Source: Glandiceps talaboti
Lineage: Eukaryota; Hemichordata; Enteropneusta; Spengelidae
Direction: 5' to 3'
DNA: 64,000 nucleotides
NCBI RefSeq assembly: GCF_964340395.1
Contig: NC_135571.1
Location: forward strand, 1,507,611-1,571,610
The position numbers and the translations under genes are program-made. This document shows, piece by piece, positions 1 through 11,306 of this stretch. Each line of letters starts with the position of its first letter. The stretch's first letter is position 1. The notes below the pieces were generated by a model. It searched no databases, was not told where the DNA came from, and saw only the letters and a list, made by a program, of their open reading frames with translations.

Positions 1-148
1 TTGTATTCATAGCACTATATACTACTACATACTGGCTTTGTATTCATAGCACTATATACTACTACATACTGGCTTTGTATTCGTAGTACTACATACTACT
101 ACATACTGGCTTTTTATTCATAGCACTACATACTACTACATACCAACT
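1..148. repeat. 37-bp minisatellite, 4 copies, cut by the window edge
   Basis: Four head-to-tail units of 37 bp starting TTGTATTCATAGCACTATAT. The first two are identical and the last two carry a few substitutions. The array probably continues outside the window. It lies downstream of the lectin stop codon on the minus strand. Confidence 0.9.
113..118 (-). promoter_or_regulatory. Possible polyadenylation signal of the lectin gene
   Basis: Read on the minus strand this is AATAAA, about 235 bases after the lectin stop codon. I noticed no other AATAAA or ATTAAA on this strand between the stop and here. It sits inside a minisatellite unit, so it may be chance. No transcript evidence is available. 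Confidence 0.2.
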
Positions 149-351
149 TGAAAATGACTGTGCTGTCCGAAACATTTTCAATGTTGGCCAATTTAGTTAG
201 AAAGGGGTGGGGGAGGGGGTCAGAGGCCTAACCAAAATAATTTGGGTTTTAAATTCTATATTGAACTATTGATCCCGCCCCTACTATAAATCATACTACC
301 CCACATTTCAAAACCAATTTGTTAGAAATAAAGTGTGACGACATAACTACG

Positions 352-470
352 TCATTTTACCTTCATACAAATAAATTTCTTATAATTCCCACAATCTGTG
401 TCTGCCCACTGTGCTCCACCAGTATACATCATAACACAGTCCTCACTCCCAGTGTAGTCGTTGGGTTCAC
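352..470 (-). CDS. Lectin terminal exon: EPN motif and last cysteines
   Basis: The acceptor is CATCAATCAG, then GEPNDYTGSEDCVMMYTGG, QWADTDCGNYKKFICMKVK and a TGA stop. It carries the EPN motif, the acidic residue before cysteine 4, the WAD variant of WND and the last two cysteines. The last codons read ATG AAG GTA AAA TGA; the GTAAAA could be a weak donor to a further exon, but the domain is already complete. Confidence 0.88.
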
Positions 471-2759
471 CTGATTGATGAATTAGAAGAAGAAAAACCC
501 TCAAAACATTTTCGTCCGTTTGTGGTTGTATATGGTGTAACCTCAGAATACAAACCCATAACACCAAAGTAAAGCGTTTTCTGCATATATCACAATTGTT
601 TATAGCATCCATATCTTTTCAGTAAAGAAAAGAGGTTTCAATTCCATTCCCAAAACTGTAGCCACTTTTCATTTTTTTTATAATGGTCAGAAAACCAAGA
701 ACGTATACAAATAAACTACCCCACAGTGTTTGATGCTGTATTTCTATGTATTTCACTATATTTTTGAACTCAGAATTTGCCTGGTTACATTACAGCTAAA
801 ATGATGTAGGCTTGGTATATTACTCATGTGACATGATATTTATTGCACAACCTCAGACAACTTGTAATGCAATAGAAACAATTACATATGTACTGTGCAC
901 AGTCAATTTGAAATATGGATTATCAGTCAGAAAATAAACAATGGCATTAAAATCACCAACCCTATGTGCAATGTTTTCTTTTGAAGCCTGTTTTTACTGC
1001 ACTGTGAAAGAATAGCAATGCTTATCACTGTTCAGTGTGATCGGGAAAAGAACCCTGCTACCTTTATTGTGTCTCTGTTATTGTTAGTCTAGAGTTGAAT
1101 TATGTCTAGCTCTGTGTCAAAAACGTAATGTCCCATGAGTGAAACACCAAGCCTACATTAGTTTAGATGTAATGTCCCATAAGTGAAACACCAAGCCTAC
1201 ATCATTTTAGCTATAAAGGCAAAATAACCTCTCGTTAATATATTTCGCAGAAAAAAAAATGACGAAATATCTGAACTGACTTGTCTTAGATCCCATCGGT
1301 CTATACACGTCACTGTTACAACAACAACTTATACCGAATCCAACCAATTGCGTTTATAGCATAATGTGACACAGCGCCCCCTACGAGTACTTTCAGGTAA
1401 AGTTGCATTTCGTTTCTTGGTGACAGTGTTGCAAGAATTGAGAATAGCCAGAATTTGACATGGTGGCGCTCTACTTTCTGTCTGTATGTACCTTGGGTTG
1501 TACAGGGTATAGGATACTCAGTAAAAAAGCACTGCTGCTTTCCTTGATGTCTGAACAATCCAAAAAAAACATCCCTGATTTACACCAACAAAATACAAAA
1601 GGACAAAGCTCCCCGGAAACGGTACTATGAGGTGACCATACCCCCAAGTTGAGCGAATGCGCTGTTTTATCAATTTCCTGTTTGCAGTCTGTAATGTCCT
1701 ATTGACACCTAAAGGTGTCACATATGCATCACTGTTCATCGAGTGTCGTGCTTACCCGATATCCAGTCACTGTTCTATTGAGAGTCGAGTGTTGATAAAT
1801 GTATTTTGAAAAGAAAACAAAATGAATCACTCGATGTAAAATGAAATTTAACATTACCTCCATCGCTAAACCAGTTCGTGTAATCTGGAGTGGTGTTGTC
1901 AACCCACTTGAAATAACGATCGGCGTCAGTGTCGAAACCTTCCAAACCTATTCAGTAAAGAACGATGCACGCATTTAAATCGCTTTGTAATATCCACAAG
2001 AAACACATGAAACTACCAGAGGGCGCACTTGCAGTGGTCTTACAATCTAATTTCCTGATAGAAATATTGCCAATGCTTAAATTACGGAAAATTCAATGTA
2101 CCGAAGAACATAACAATGCTAGTATAAACTTTATGACAGAAATCTTGGCGATAAACGACCGAATCTTCATACTCATACAAATTGAAAGTAAAATGAGAAG
2201 AACGTGAAGTAATAGATTCAAGAAACATCCTGTTCAGAATGGCAATAAAAACTACCCTTCCTGCAACTGGAACTTTTTTAACAAATGTTTTGTTATAACC
2301 TCCTCGTGATGTAGTACATCGTAAACAGTATTGCATCACATTTGGGTAAACGAATTTTTTGCAAGTGTATATACGATAAATCAAATCAAATTTATTTTGG
2401 GGTCCGCATCAAAAGTTCGGTACCCTCAACCGTTCTCACAGTTTCAACCTAACCAGATTGACTTACCTAACCAGATTGACTGACCTAACCAGATTCACTT
2501 ACATAACCAGATTGACTTACCTAATCAGATTGACCCACCTACAGACTGACTTACCTAACCATATTGTAAACAGAGTATTATCATTAGCCATTGCAAAAGT
2601 TTTCAAGTAAGTGTTTACGTCATCATCGTGTACCACGGACAGATAACCACCATCCGCGTTACAGTTGTCACGTGCGACACCAAAAACGACAGAGGACGAG
2701 TGAAACTTATAGCAATTGCCATTATAGTACGTCCAGTCAATAGGGCAGCTATACACCAC
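352..2759 (-). CDS. C-type lectin-domain protein, three 3' exons (5' end missing)
   Basis: Gene-level entry: join of 2759-2555, 1947-1858 and 470-352 on the minus strand, 414 nt, giving 137 residues and a TGA stop. Introns are GT-AG and phases agree: both visible introns are phase 1. The product is one C-type lectin-like domain. It starts with a long-form N-terminal loop (SCPIDWTYYNGNCYKF) and continues with ARDNCNADGG, WLGLEGF near residues 67-73, KWVD, NWFSDGGEPN near 93-102, EDCV, QWADTDCG and FICMK. Six cysteines match the three disulphides of the family. EPN is the motif linked to mannose-type ligands in calcium-dependent lectins; WAD replaces the usual WND, losing one calcium ligand side chain. 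No signal peptide is visible, so at least one 5' exon is missing. Likely a secreted or surface carbohydrate-binding protein; the ligand is inferred only. Confidence 0.88.
471..1857 (-). other. Lectin last intron (phase 1)
   Basis: This is the intron between the central and terminal lectin exons. It holds one inverted-terminal-repeat element (794-1212). The rest (471-793 and 1213-1857) shows no recognisable coding or repeat content; the open frames at 1316-1739 have no family resemblance. Confidence 0.75.
794..1212. mobile_element. MITE-like element with 23-bp terminal inverted repeats
   Basis: The ends AGCTAAAATGATGTAGGCTT... (794-816) and its exact reverse complement (1190-1212) form 23-bp inverted repeats. 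The right end is duplicated internally: a TCCCATgAGTGAAACACC block occurs at about 1131 and again, as TCCCATaAGTG, at about 1174. A related copy in the same orientation lies at 34480-34870. A TA lies just outside each end, which would fit a Tc1/mariner-like target site, but this is not certain. No transposase is present. Confidence 0.8.
1858..1947 (-). CDS. Lectin exon: central part of the domain
   Basis: A 90-nt exon too short to stand out as an open frame. The acceptor ends GAATAG, the sequence reads GLEGFDTDADRYFKWVDN then TTPDYTNWFSDG, and the donor is GTAATG. With phase 1 at both ends it joins WLG to LEGF upstream and DG to GEPN downstream, restoring the family pattern WLGL...W.D......NW...EPN. 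This fit across both junctions is the strongest evidence for the gene. Confidence 0.88.
1948..2554 (-). other. Lectin intron upstream of the central exon (phase 1)
   Basis: This is the intron between the first-half and central lectin exons. It contains the 20-bp splice-donor array at its 5' end (2447-2560) and a possible retroelement tail near 2372-2440: on the minus strand, AAAATAAATTTGATTTGATT after a GGACCCC segment. The remainder shows nothing recognisable. Confidence 0.7.
2447..2560. repeat. 20-bp minisatellite built from the lectin splice donor
   Basis: About six units. On the minus strand each reads roughly GGTTAGGTAAGTCAATCT. The unit nearest the exon is the real exon end plus donor (GGTTAG then GTAAGTCAG); the others are tandem copies with small changes. 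The copies therefore carry several extra consensus-like 5' splice sites directly downstream of the true one. Confidence 0.85.
2555..2759 (-). CDS. Lectin exon: first half of the C-type lectin domain
   Basis: The exon follows an acceptor ending TTTTGACAG and opens VVYSCPIDWTYYNG. It holds the first three cysteines and ends TGG TTA G before a consensus donor, GTAAGTCAG. The entry phase is 0 if the acceptor is right. Reading past the donor quickly meets a stop, which supports the exon end. Just inside the downstream intron the donor region is repeated in tandem (see the 20-bp array). Confidence 0.87.
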
Positions 2760-2936
2760 CTGTCAAAAGTGAAAACAGAAAATGTCTTTTTAGAGAAACA
2801 CAGAATAAAGTGACAAAATAACTATTATAAGAACAATAAGTGAGAAACAAGTAGAAATTTTCTATAATCATTAATATGAAATATTTAGGAGTTATTTACC
2901 CATTTTACATTCCATGGTCGTACCAACAGTTAGCTT

Positions 2937-2979
<43 letters not shown>

Positions 2980-3309
2980 GGATGGATGGATGGAGGTTCA
3001 GACATGGAGGATCAGATAGGCAGGTACACGCACCTTCCTCACAATTCAGGTTTTATTGTTTAGCAAAATATTTACGAACAAACCAATTAAAAACCGTCAC
3101 TGGGTTTTAAAAGTTGTTTTTTTTTAAAGCTAGAATAACAATAATTTTCACTTTAAATTAATAACGTCTTTTATCTAAACCATCATGATTATTAAACATA
3201 AGTACTTATTTGTGTATATCATTGTTGCGTGGCTCGTCTTTAACCTGATGTAAACATGTATTTTGTACAAGGAGTTTTGCTCAATTTATTAGTGTCTATC
3301 GAGGTTTCA
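2760..3309. repeat. (GACA)n microsatellite in otherwise featureless flank
   Basis: A GACA run covers about 2937-2979, followed by GGAT repeats to about 2993. The upstream lectin exon should lie on this side or beyond. A short minus-strand stretch at 2905-2942 that ends in a donor-like GTAAAT was considered, but its phase does not fit. Nothing else is recognised to 3309. Confidence 0.6.
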
Positions 3310-3622
3310 GCTTAGGCCTAGAAAACTTTTCCACTGCCGAGCCTAAATGTTTGTTTACGTATTCAAGAAAAGTGTATAATAAAATCGAAAAAAATGTGAA
3401 ATATCACGAGAAGTAGTGAATGCGGAAACTGTCGCCAACTTAAAAAGACAATATAAAACCGTTCTTCCAATCTGTAATGGCTGTACATCTGATAGGAAGA
3501 GACCATTTGCAAAACAATGGAAAACCTGAACTAGACACTCGCACAGAAAGAAAATATATAATAAAATAAATTAAAAATATCTAGCTATTCTAAAATTGAG
3601 CGTAACCGGAACCACACAATTT
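3310..3622 (+). mobile_element. GGTTCCGGTTAC-family repeat, copy 1
   Basis: First of seven copies. Shared landmarks in order are ACTGCCGA, a CACGAGAAGTAGTG segment (CTCGCGAGAAATAGTGG in other copies), AAAGACAATATAAAAC, TTCCAATCTG, GGCTGTACATCTGATAGG, and an end with AAAATTGAGCGTAACCGGA. The right inverted-repeat end is present; the left end has decayed. It has no coding content. Short open frames seen in several copies are conserved only because the DNA is. Confidence 0.8.
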
Positions 3623-4753
3623 GTTTTATTATGCTTTACTAAGATAGCCGCAAACAAACTATTTGTTGTGATAGGTAAAATAAGGGTGTGATTGCGATGC
3701 ATTTGGTGTATGAGTATAATCAACGTGTAATCAAGGTAGTGTAAACACTGCAAGACTTCATGTACAAAGCAAGATCATGGAATTCATCAGAAACGCAAAC
3801 TTACCATGAGTACAGTTCAATAAACATTCATTCAATCGTCTATATCAATATGTCGAGAAAAACAATTCGTAAGTGTGTATCTTAGTTAGTCGAAATCAAG
3901 ATTACCTCTGTCGTGCCATACTTAATAAAGGGAACACGACATAGATTGTATATTCAGTGCTGTTCTGTAACATTTAAATTGCTTATCTAAAATACAAAGT
4001 CAATGGTACATTAGTTGACTTTATATTTTATTTTCATTAGTTTTAAATTTATATATTGTGCACAAATCTAGGGATGATGAGTAAGAACTCGATACCGAGA
4101 GGCAGTATTTCTGCTTCGCTGAACGTAATAATGTCGTGATGAAAGTGTCAGGGCTCATAGTCCCGAAAAACGAACTGTAATTCGTCAAAATTGCTCAATC
4201 ACGATGACCATCTCTTGTTAAGTACTTGAGGCGGCATACTGTCGGAATTTGGTCCTGGATTTTAATATTAACGTGTGTTACCACTGAATAAATGAGACAG
4301 CGTTTCCGGTTTTATGTTTAACGCAACATTGGTTTCAAATTCCATAAACACGAATGCTTTCTGCAAGTCGTAGATCGTATCACTAAACCCATTGGACAAA
4401 ACAAGTGGTAATCTTTCAATATTTTATATATGACAAAATAATCTGGTACGATTCATAGAATCAGTTTCTCATGTGGGCATATATGATGTAGACGAAGGGG
4501 GTCTTCAAGTAGATGTGTATAGGTCTGACACTACCATAATTACCTTTATTTTCAAAAGAGGAACACCACTCCAAAAAATAAAGACATTTTCATAAACTAA
4601 CATTTTCATAAACTATTGTTTCTAGAGAGGAATTTCCAATTTCATGATTTTACATAACTTACAATTACTTGCGATTTCAGAGAAATATCCAGTCGTGCGC
4701 CTCTATAGGTTATCTTTGCCACGGGCCATATATCCTTATTAGGCCTAAAACAT
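3623..4753. other. No recognised feature
   Basis: AT-rich sequence between two copies of the same repeat family. I see no open frame with family resemblance, no structured repeat and no RNA gene. Confidence 0.6.
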
Positions 4754-5030
4754 AATTGTTTGGATTCCGGTTACCCGACCCCACCTAGTTTTTCACTGCC
4801 GACCCAAAACATTTGTCTTTACATATTCGAGAGAAAAATAATAAATCTCGCGAGAAATACTGGATGCGGAAACTGACATCTACTTAAAAAGACAATATAA
4901 AACTTTTCCAATCTGCAATGGCTGTACATCGGATGGGAAGAAATCAATAACACAGAATCCGTATGGAAAATTAACGGAAATCATTCGACACTCACACATG
5001 AAAACAAATTAAAAACCATTTACCTACTAT
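4754..5030 (+). mobile_element. GGTTCCGGTTAC-family repeat, copy 2 (3' end truncated)
   Basis: Starts AATTGTTTGGATTCCGGTTA, then CCCGACCCCACCTAG, CTCGCGAGAAATACTGG, AAAGACAATATAAAAC and GGCTGTACATCGGATGGG. The far end is degraded: the expected GTAACCGGAACC terminus is not visible. Confidence 0.8.
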
Positions 5031-6094
5031 GTTACACACAATGTTTCTCTGCCTTATAGGTGTCAGTGAACAGTGACTAACCTAAACGAACGATATTGTT
5101 TGTTTGTGTTTTTGTTTGTGTATGTATGTATGTATGTATGTATGTATGTATGTATGTATGTATGTTTGTTTGTTTGTTGGGCTTGTGCGACATTGTGCGA
5201 TCGTTCCTTAATCATCACTTGTTAAATTTGGAAAATACATAAATAATTCGGTTATATAATTTTGTAAACTTATATTGAAATGTCAGGAAAATCATTATGC
5301 CATCACGCAAAGCAGCTCTAGAAGACAATTTACAATGTCACCAGAGACATTATATTACAACGGTGATAGTTTAATCAAAGTAAGCACTTTCACACGAGTA
5401 AAAAATGCTTATAAAATTATTTTGTGCCACTTAAGTGTAGACATATAAAGGAACTGATTAGTTACATGATTGGGTGTGCTAGATTTGTGCATCTTGTCGA
5501 AGCAAGACATCATGACAATTTGAACCCGTATGTATCACTGCATTACGAACTACTGCCCAGTAAAGTGGTTGATGGATAGTGTATTGTAACAATACATACT
5601 ACAGCATTAGTATTTAATGCGTTTTGAGTGATAAAAGTCTTTCGTTGCTGTTTTTTTAATGAAAATCAACTCATATCTTACTCCATGCCCAGTCCTGCCC
5701 GGAAGCTCAATAAACTCAATAAACTCCATGTGGAACGCCTACGTCAGCAAAGATATAGTCAAAATCTTTTAAGTGTAAAGGGTCATTACTTAATCGTGTA
5801 CACAGGAAGATGGACACCATTATGTTCACCACTTACTGCAGTTTGATAATCTGAGTTCAATTTTCTTTTACACCTTACAGATGCTAAGGAAGTGTTTAAA
5901 AGCGAACAGGAAATGTGAAGTAGTTCAAACATGTACTTGGACAGGATCCACCGCAATTGTTTATTACACACAGTAATTAACTAAAATTTCGACTTCATTA
6001 AACATCCTAGGTCAAGTTGGAAACTAGGTTATCTGTATACACTTCATCTTTAGTTATAGACTACGCCGGAACTTACACTTAGGCTTGAAACACT
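5031..6094. repeat. (GTAT)n tract in otherwise unrecognised sequence
   Basis: A TATG run occupies about 5119-5163 with flanking TTTG repeats. The remaining bases to 6094 show no coding or repeat signal I can name. Confidence 0.6.
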
Positions 6095-6445
6095 GTTATG
6101 CTCAATGTTAGAATAGGTGGGGTATACAGATTTATTTTTTATGTATTTAAAAAACAAAACAATTTCATGTGTGAGTTTCTAGTTTCTTGTTAAGGTAGTT
6201 ATTTTTCGGTTGTTTTCCGTATGGTCTCTCTGTTATCGGTTTCTTCCCATCAGATTACAGGTTGGAAGAATAGTTTTATATTGTCTCCTTTTAAGTTGAT
6301 GGATCCACTATTTCTCACGAGACTTCATAATTTTCGCGATTTTATTTTGTTTTCGAATATTTAAAAAAAAAAGTTTAGAGTCGGCAATGAAAAAATAGGT
6401 GGGGTCGGGTAACCGGAACTAAACAATTGTTTAGGCGTTATATTG
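6095..6445 (-). mobile_element. GGTTCCGGTTAC-family repeat, copy 3
   Basis: Reverse orientation. It contains TTTCTTCCCATCAGATTACA, GGTTGGAAGAATAG, TTTTATATTGTCT, CTCACGAGACTTCA, and ends with GGTGGGGTCGGGTAACCGGA. The 6095 end is diverged. Confidence 0.8.
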
Positions 6446-8593
6446 ATTTCAGACAGACAATGTTCTACTTTTGATAAAAACGTGGTTTCATTGACAATTA
6501 CAGATGGAGCGTATGGTTTGTGTCTGCATGTTTAAAATCCATGGAAATTTTTATGAGCTAGTAACCCCTTAATAGGAACAAATGGATGTCTAGCAATGTA
6601 TATGTCATAAGTTACTTTATGATATACCGTAAAACAACAGCTTAGTGATGATATATGATGTATAGAATGCACACTGTGAATAGAGACGTTACCATGTGTT
6701 GCCAAGCTACAGGTCCTGAAAATCTATTGGATTTTAATATCATGACCGAAAGTTTACCTCAAGCAATTTATAAGTCTGTACCATCTGATCATTCGTTAAA
6801 AAAGGTTGTTAGCACTTATTGTTCATAGAAACCGTAGTATGTGTATAGTGAGTAATGATATTCCAAAGTTCCCCTATTACAATAAAATGAATTCTTCGAA
6901 CTATGGATTGAAATGACTTCTGAGTAAACAAGAGCGAAGCATGCTGCTTCACTGAAAATGTATTTGTTACTTTTTTGAAATATGAAAATAAGAGTTTCAC
7001 ATCATCGGGATTGAAGCATCTACCACAAATAATTGATGTCACGAAACCTTCTTTAATATATTAAAAGTTCATGACACTCAAAATGAAATTGAAGTCTGTG
7101 TAAGCTTATGGTATACAAACCAGTCAATCATAATTAAGCAAATGTAATGGGAAAATGGAAATGGAATCAGCTTTATCGACGGTAGATTTAGTCATAAATA
7201 TACGTATATTAAATAGTTGTTGGGTAATGCCTTTCCAATGTTGAGGTTTTAAGATGAAGGGTTGCCGTTATTATTATACTTATATGCATTCTTTGAGACT
7301 ATCAACTGCTACAATGACCGTTATATTACCTGTCAGAACGTATGACTTTTAGTCGTGTGTAAGTAATTTTATGAAACTTTTACGTTAGTTAAAATGTCAG
7401 TCTGTAACTTATGGAGTTTTTCTTTCATAAGAATAGAGAAAGACGTTTAGTGTATATTGCACTATTTTGTAGATTGAAATTACACGAAGCTGTTAATGAA
7501 TACAGCGCCATAGTTAGGTCTTTCATTTTCATGTAATAAGATGAAGTGACTAAAGACTGTTAATGATACACACTCTGTAGATAAACAACGGCGGTTATTG
7601 TATTGCATTGATATTAGTCGACCACTTAGGGTGCAAGAAACAAAATGAGTGGTTGAGGTAGTGATGACGTATAGCCTTCAATCAAGATAATCTGACAAGA
7701 TTTAGTCACAATTGTCCCTATCTCTCCAAAATAATCATTTCTACATCTAAGCTGAAGTCAATTAAGGCGGGTAAAATAGAGTTGAGAGTGAATGGTTTGT
7801 TGCAATACATGTTAAATTAAGCGCGAGGCGTCATCACTGTCGACACTTAGGAGACAAATAGTGCATTTAATGCGTTTGAAGTTCATCTTCGTGATAGAGA
7901 TATTGGCTATTGGTATCCCTTGCAGGGATTCGATCGTTTAATTCGTAAGTAACAAGAGAATGTAATCTCGACCGTTGTTGTAATGGACACGAATGGCTAT
8001 ATCTGAGCCAATCAATTGAATCATTGCATTATTGGGAAGTCCATGTGGAGTTTATAAGCACGTAATTATGCCAAAGGGGTCTCTTGAAGTTATAGTTTAT
8101 CTGGTGAAACTGGTTAAATGGTACCTGGAATTTTGAAGTGGACGCTAACTTCGATAAATGTCTAGATTGACACCCACCCAAGTGGTTAACCTACTTGTGG
8201 TGATCTTGAAGCGTTCTTACTTTGTTTATAATGTTTTCCCACAAATCCATAGCTATGGTGCAGCAATGAGCGCTTCTGTCTCACCCATTTGGAAAATCTG
8301 TCCAAGAACAAATTAACACTATGCCCTATGGAAAGAACTTCTCATCCTGTTTATGGTAGTATAGACACGTGGGTTTTAAGCATACGAAGTTAAACAAGTG
8401 TTATTCACAAGTCTTAGATGTTTTTGGGCATTGTCAACAATTACTACCTTTGCATATGTATAATACACTTAACGTCGCATTTTGGAGCATTTGAAGTCGT
8501 TTTAGTGATTATCAACGATTACTTGATCACATGTAAAAAACATACCTCCAAAATTATAAGTGAGCATTATATATTTTTGACGCACAATTAGTT
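6446..8593. other. No recognised feature
   Basis: About 2.1 kb of AT-rich sequence. The longest open frame here (77 codons at 6809-7042, minus) resembles nothing known to me. No tandem or inverted structure stood out. Confidence 0.55.
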
Positions 8594-9053
8594 ATAGTCG
8601 TTCGGCGATCCCTCGATGTTTTAATTGTACGTTAACAGAACACGTTCCATGACATTTCCCTATCGTAAAAATACATACATTTTATATTCCCCAAGAACAA
8701 TTTAGATAGATGAGAAACAGGCTTCCCACAGACCACTCAATACAAATATAACAACACCACATTCCTGCCGACAAACAGGCACTGTATGTGCACACACACA
8801 CACATATCACTTGCAATACACTTGTATGTGTGAAAATCTGAGCCTGCAATGTGATGACTTTCAATAACTTGTTTGTTCCAATTAAAGGCCAACGTGTGTG
8901 TGTCTGTGTATCAGTAGGGGTTGGATGATGTTGTTTATATTTGTATTGAGTTGTTGAGGGAAGCCTGTTTCTTATCTATCTAAATTGTTCTTGGGGAACA
9001 TAAACTGTGTGTGTATCATAGTCGTTCGCCGATCCCTCGATGTTTTAGTTGTA
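8594..9053. mobile_element. Fold-back element flanked by 36-bp direct repeats
   Basis: The arms at 8687-8755 and 8930-8998 are imperfect reverse complements, with ends TTCCCCAAGAACAATTTAGA and its complement. The centre has short CA/TG runs. Outside the arms the same segment (GTCGTTCGsCGATCCCTCGA) occurs in direct orientation at 8594-8629 and 9018-9053. The layout is that of a long-hairpin insertion or a duplicated end module. It has no coding capacity. Confidence 0.75.
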
Positions 9054-10085
9054 AGAGCAAGACTGTGTGGTTCATGATCATGTGATGACTAATTCCTGAC
9101 TATAACCACACAAGTAAAGTAGACATTATACCTCGAAAGACGGGTTGAGAATCATAATGAATAAACAATGATACGACGTAGAGATAGAACTGTGTCTCAC
9201 GACTAACCAACGATTCGTGTTCTGAAATAGAATAATCTTTCAATCTATCAACTGATATTAGATAGTATTTCATCTTGTAGACCCATTGAATAACCGAGGT
9301 GCAATCAAACAGACTTCGTGTAAACTTCGATGTAAGGATAACACGCACGTTGCTGTTCTACTTGCCACGATAAATGCCGAAGTAATTCGCAATACCCGTG
9401 TCCTTGCATGAATCCAATTAGATTTGGCACCAGAATTGGTTCAGGACAGAACAGATTATTAAATATAATGACACTACAGAATATAATGCAGTATAACTTA
9501 AAGAGTATCAAAGGATTATTAATGATTCAGATATAGACTTATAATTTCATTACTATAATATGTTTTAAGTAAAGATATAAAAAATTTGAACGATGGAAAT
9601 TGCTTTTCTGAGATATAAATCGAATAAAATGTCAAAAATAGAAGTTTCAATTTTGAAAACGGAAATAGATAATTGATATATTGAAACACATTACCAGTTT
9701 ATATAACCATAATGTGATATACCTCTAAGTTTATAAGGTATGATTCATTCGTTCAAAAATTTAATTATTATATAATGTATTTATTAAAGTATTGAAATAT
9801 GATACTTCCGTTGTTAATATCTCAACTTTTCTTTCATACTAGCTTTAGGTTATAATCGGTCTTTAAAGTGTACATTTTCACACACTATAATGCAGTCAGT
9901 GTTTTGTACTATACATTCCATTTTAATTCTGTAATAATAGTAACGCAGCAAATTATTTGCCATGCACATAAATCGGACAATATTAATATGAGGGCGTCTA
10001 ATGAATTTCTGCACAGGAAATGGTTATTAACGGATAAAGGCAGAAAAATGAGAATTGCAAAATATGAATATTACTTTGAATATGT
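9054..10085. other. No recognised feature
   Basis: AT-rich; open frames of 60-80 codons on both strands lack family resemblance. Confidence 0.55.
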
Positions 10086-10420
10086 GTAGCGTTGCGCCAA
10101 GACGGATGCAAGTATATCCCCAATATTTTCCTTCGTTCAGGCAAGGAAAATACGAGGCCTTTTTCACTACTAGTCGCTAGACGAGTAGTGACAACCCTTA
10201 GGTCCCAAGAATTTTCCGGCTGAATGAAAAAAATATTGTAGAATAACATAATTTTAACTTCGCCAATAATACTTTTCAAAAGATCGGGGAAATTTATGCC
10301 AAATTTGAGAGTTTTGACTAATATTTCGAGAATAGCAGAACCAGTGACGTAGACGTGCATTGTCGTGACGTAGACACGCGTTGTCATGACGTAGAACGAC
10401 CAAAGTATGTATTCCATATT
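10086..10420. mobile_element. Repeat-like block with inverted ends, hairpin and TGACGTAGAC triplet
   Basis: Positions 10121-10238 are bounded by inverted repeats (CAATATTTTCCTTCGTTCAG against TGAATGAAAAAAATATTG). They contain a strong hairpin around 10164-10191, TCACTACT pairing with AGTAGTGA. Further on, TGACGTAGAC occurs three times at 21-bp spacing (10345, 10366, 10387). A 139-codon minus-strand frame (9998-10417) runs through it; I see no protein family and treat it as repeat-borne. Confidence 0.6.
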
Positions 10421-11125
10421 TTTCTTCTATATGGCTCGTGCATGGTATAAGATGTATGAAACTAAATTGTGACTTCAAATCCAATGTCTGCTGCGCTGCA
10501 GCAAAGTATCCACAAGACTAGTTTATCAGCCTAAACTGAACTGTACTACGTGACTCAAACAATCACTGAAAAAACTTCTTTGCTAACAAAGGAATCTATA
10601 AACCAGCTTTATATTCCATTACACAACATGTGAATATGCACACCTTATTTCGTGTCACCATTTACCTCATCACCAGGCAATAATGGAGGTGTCGTTGCGT
10701 TATTATTACTTTCTATAGCAACACAACTCGAGTGAACAAATTTGTATTACTCGCAATTGTGGAATGACATGTTTAAAGGCCGTACGATATAGTCCCTCTA
10801 ATGCAGGTTGCAAGAATAAAATCATTTTGATTGCAATTTTATCAAGACAATCAGATTAGTTTATTGTGAGGAATTCAGTGATGTCATTCAATAAGAAAGT
10901 AATTTGGCAATTTGGGCACGAGGTGTTTTTTTTCATTATATGAATAGATAGAGTATAGAATTTAGTTATTATATATTCTATTGATTTCACACTTACTAAT
11001 CTGCTGAGTGATATGCTTTAAATGATAAAGTAGTTTTATTGTTAAATGGTTCGACAGTGAATGTGTTACACAACATGGTATATAAAGTAGAATTGTTTGG
11101 TTATCAGTTCGGTTGAATATTCGTC
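10421..11125. other. No recognised feature
   Basis: AT-rich sequence without a recognisable gene or repeat. Confidence 0.55.
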
Positions 11126-11306
11126 AGTACAGTGCAGTGCAGTGCAGTACAGTACTGTGCACTGCAGTACTATACAGTACAGTGCAGTGCAGTGCAGTAC
11201 GCTAGACTAGACCACTACAATGCATTGCAATGCAATACAATACAATACAATACAATACAACACAACGCAACGCAATACAATACACTACAGTACAGTACAA
11301 TACATT
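11126..11306. repeat. Pentanucleotide satellite (CAGTR/CAATA)n
   Basis: Imperfect 5-bp repeats drift from CAGTG and CAGTA units to CAATG, CAATA and CAACG units. The 100-codon frame over it is composition only. Confidence 0.9.

Noticed and set aside
2905-2942. Possible upstream lectin exon on the minus strand (ending before GTAAAT)
   Set aside because: Its exit phase (1) does not match the entry phase (0) of the next exon, and it shows no signal-peptide character.
9998-10417. 139-codon minus-strand open frame
   Set aside because: It spans inverted repeats and a 21-bp tandem motif and resembles no family; more likely repeat DNA than a gene.
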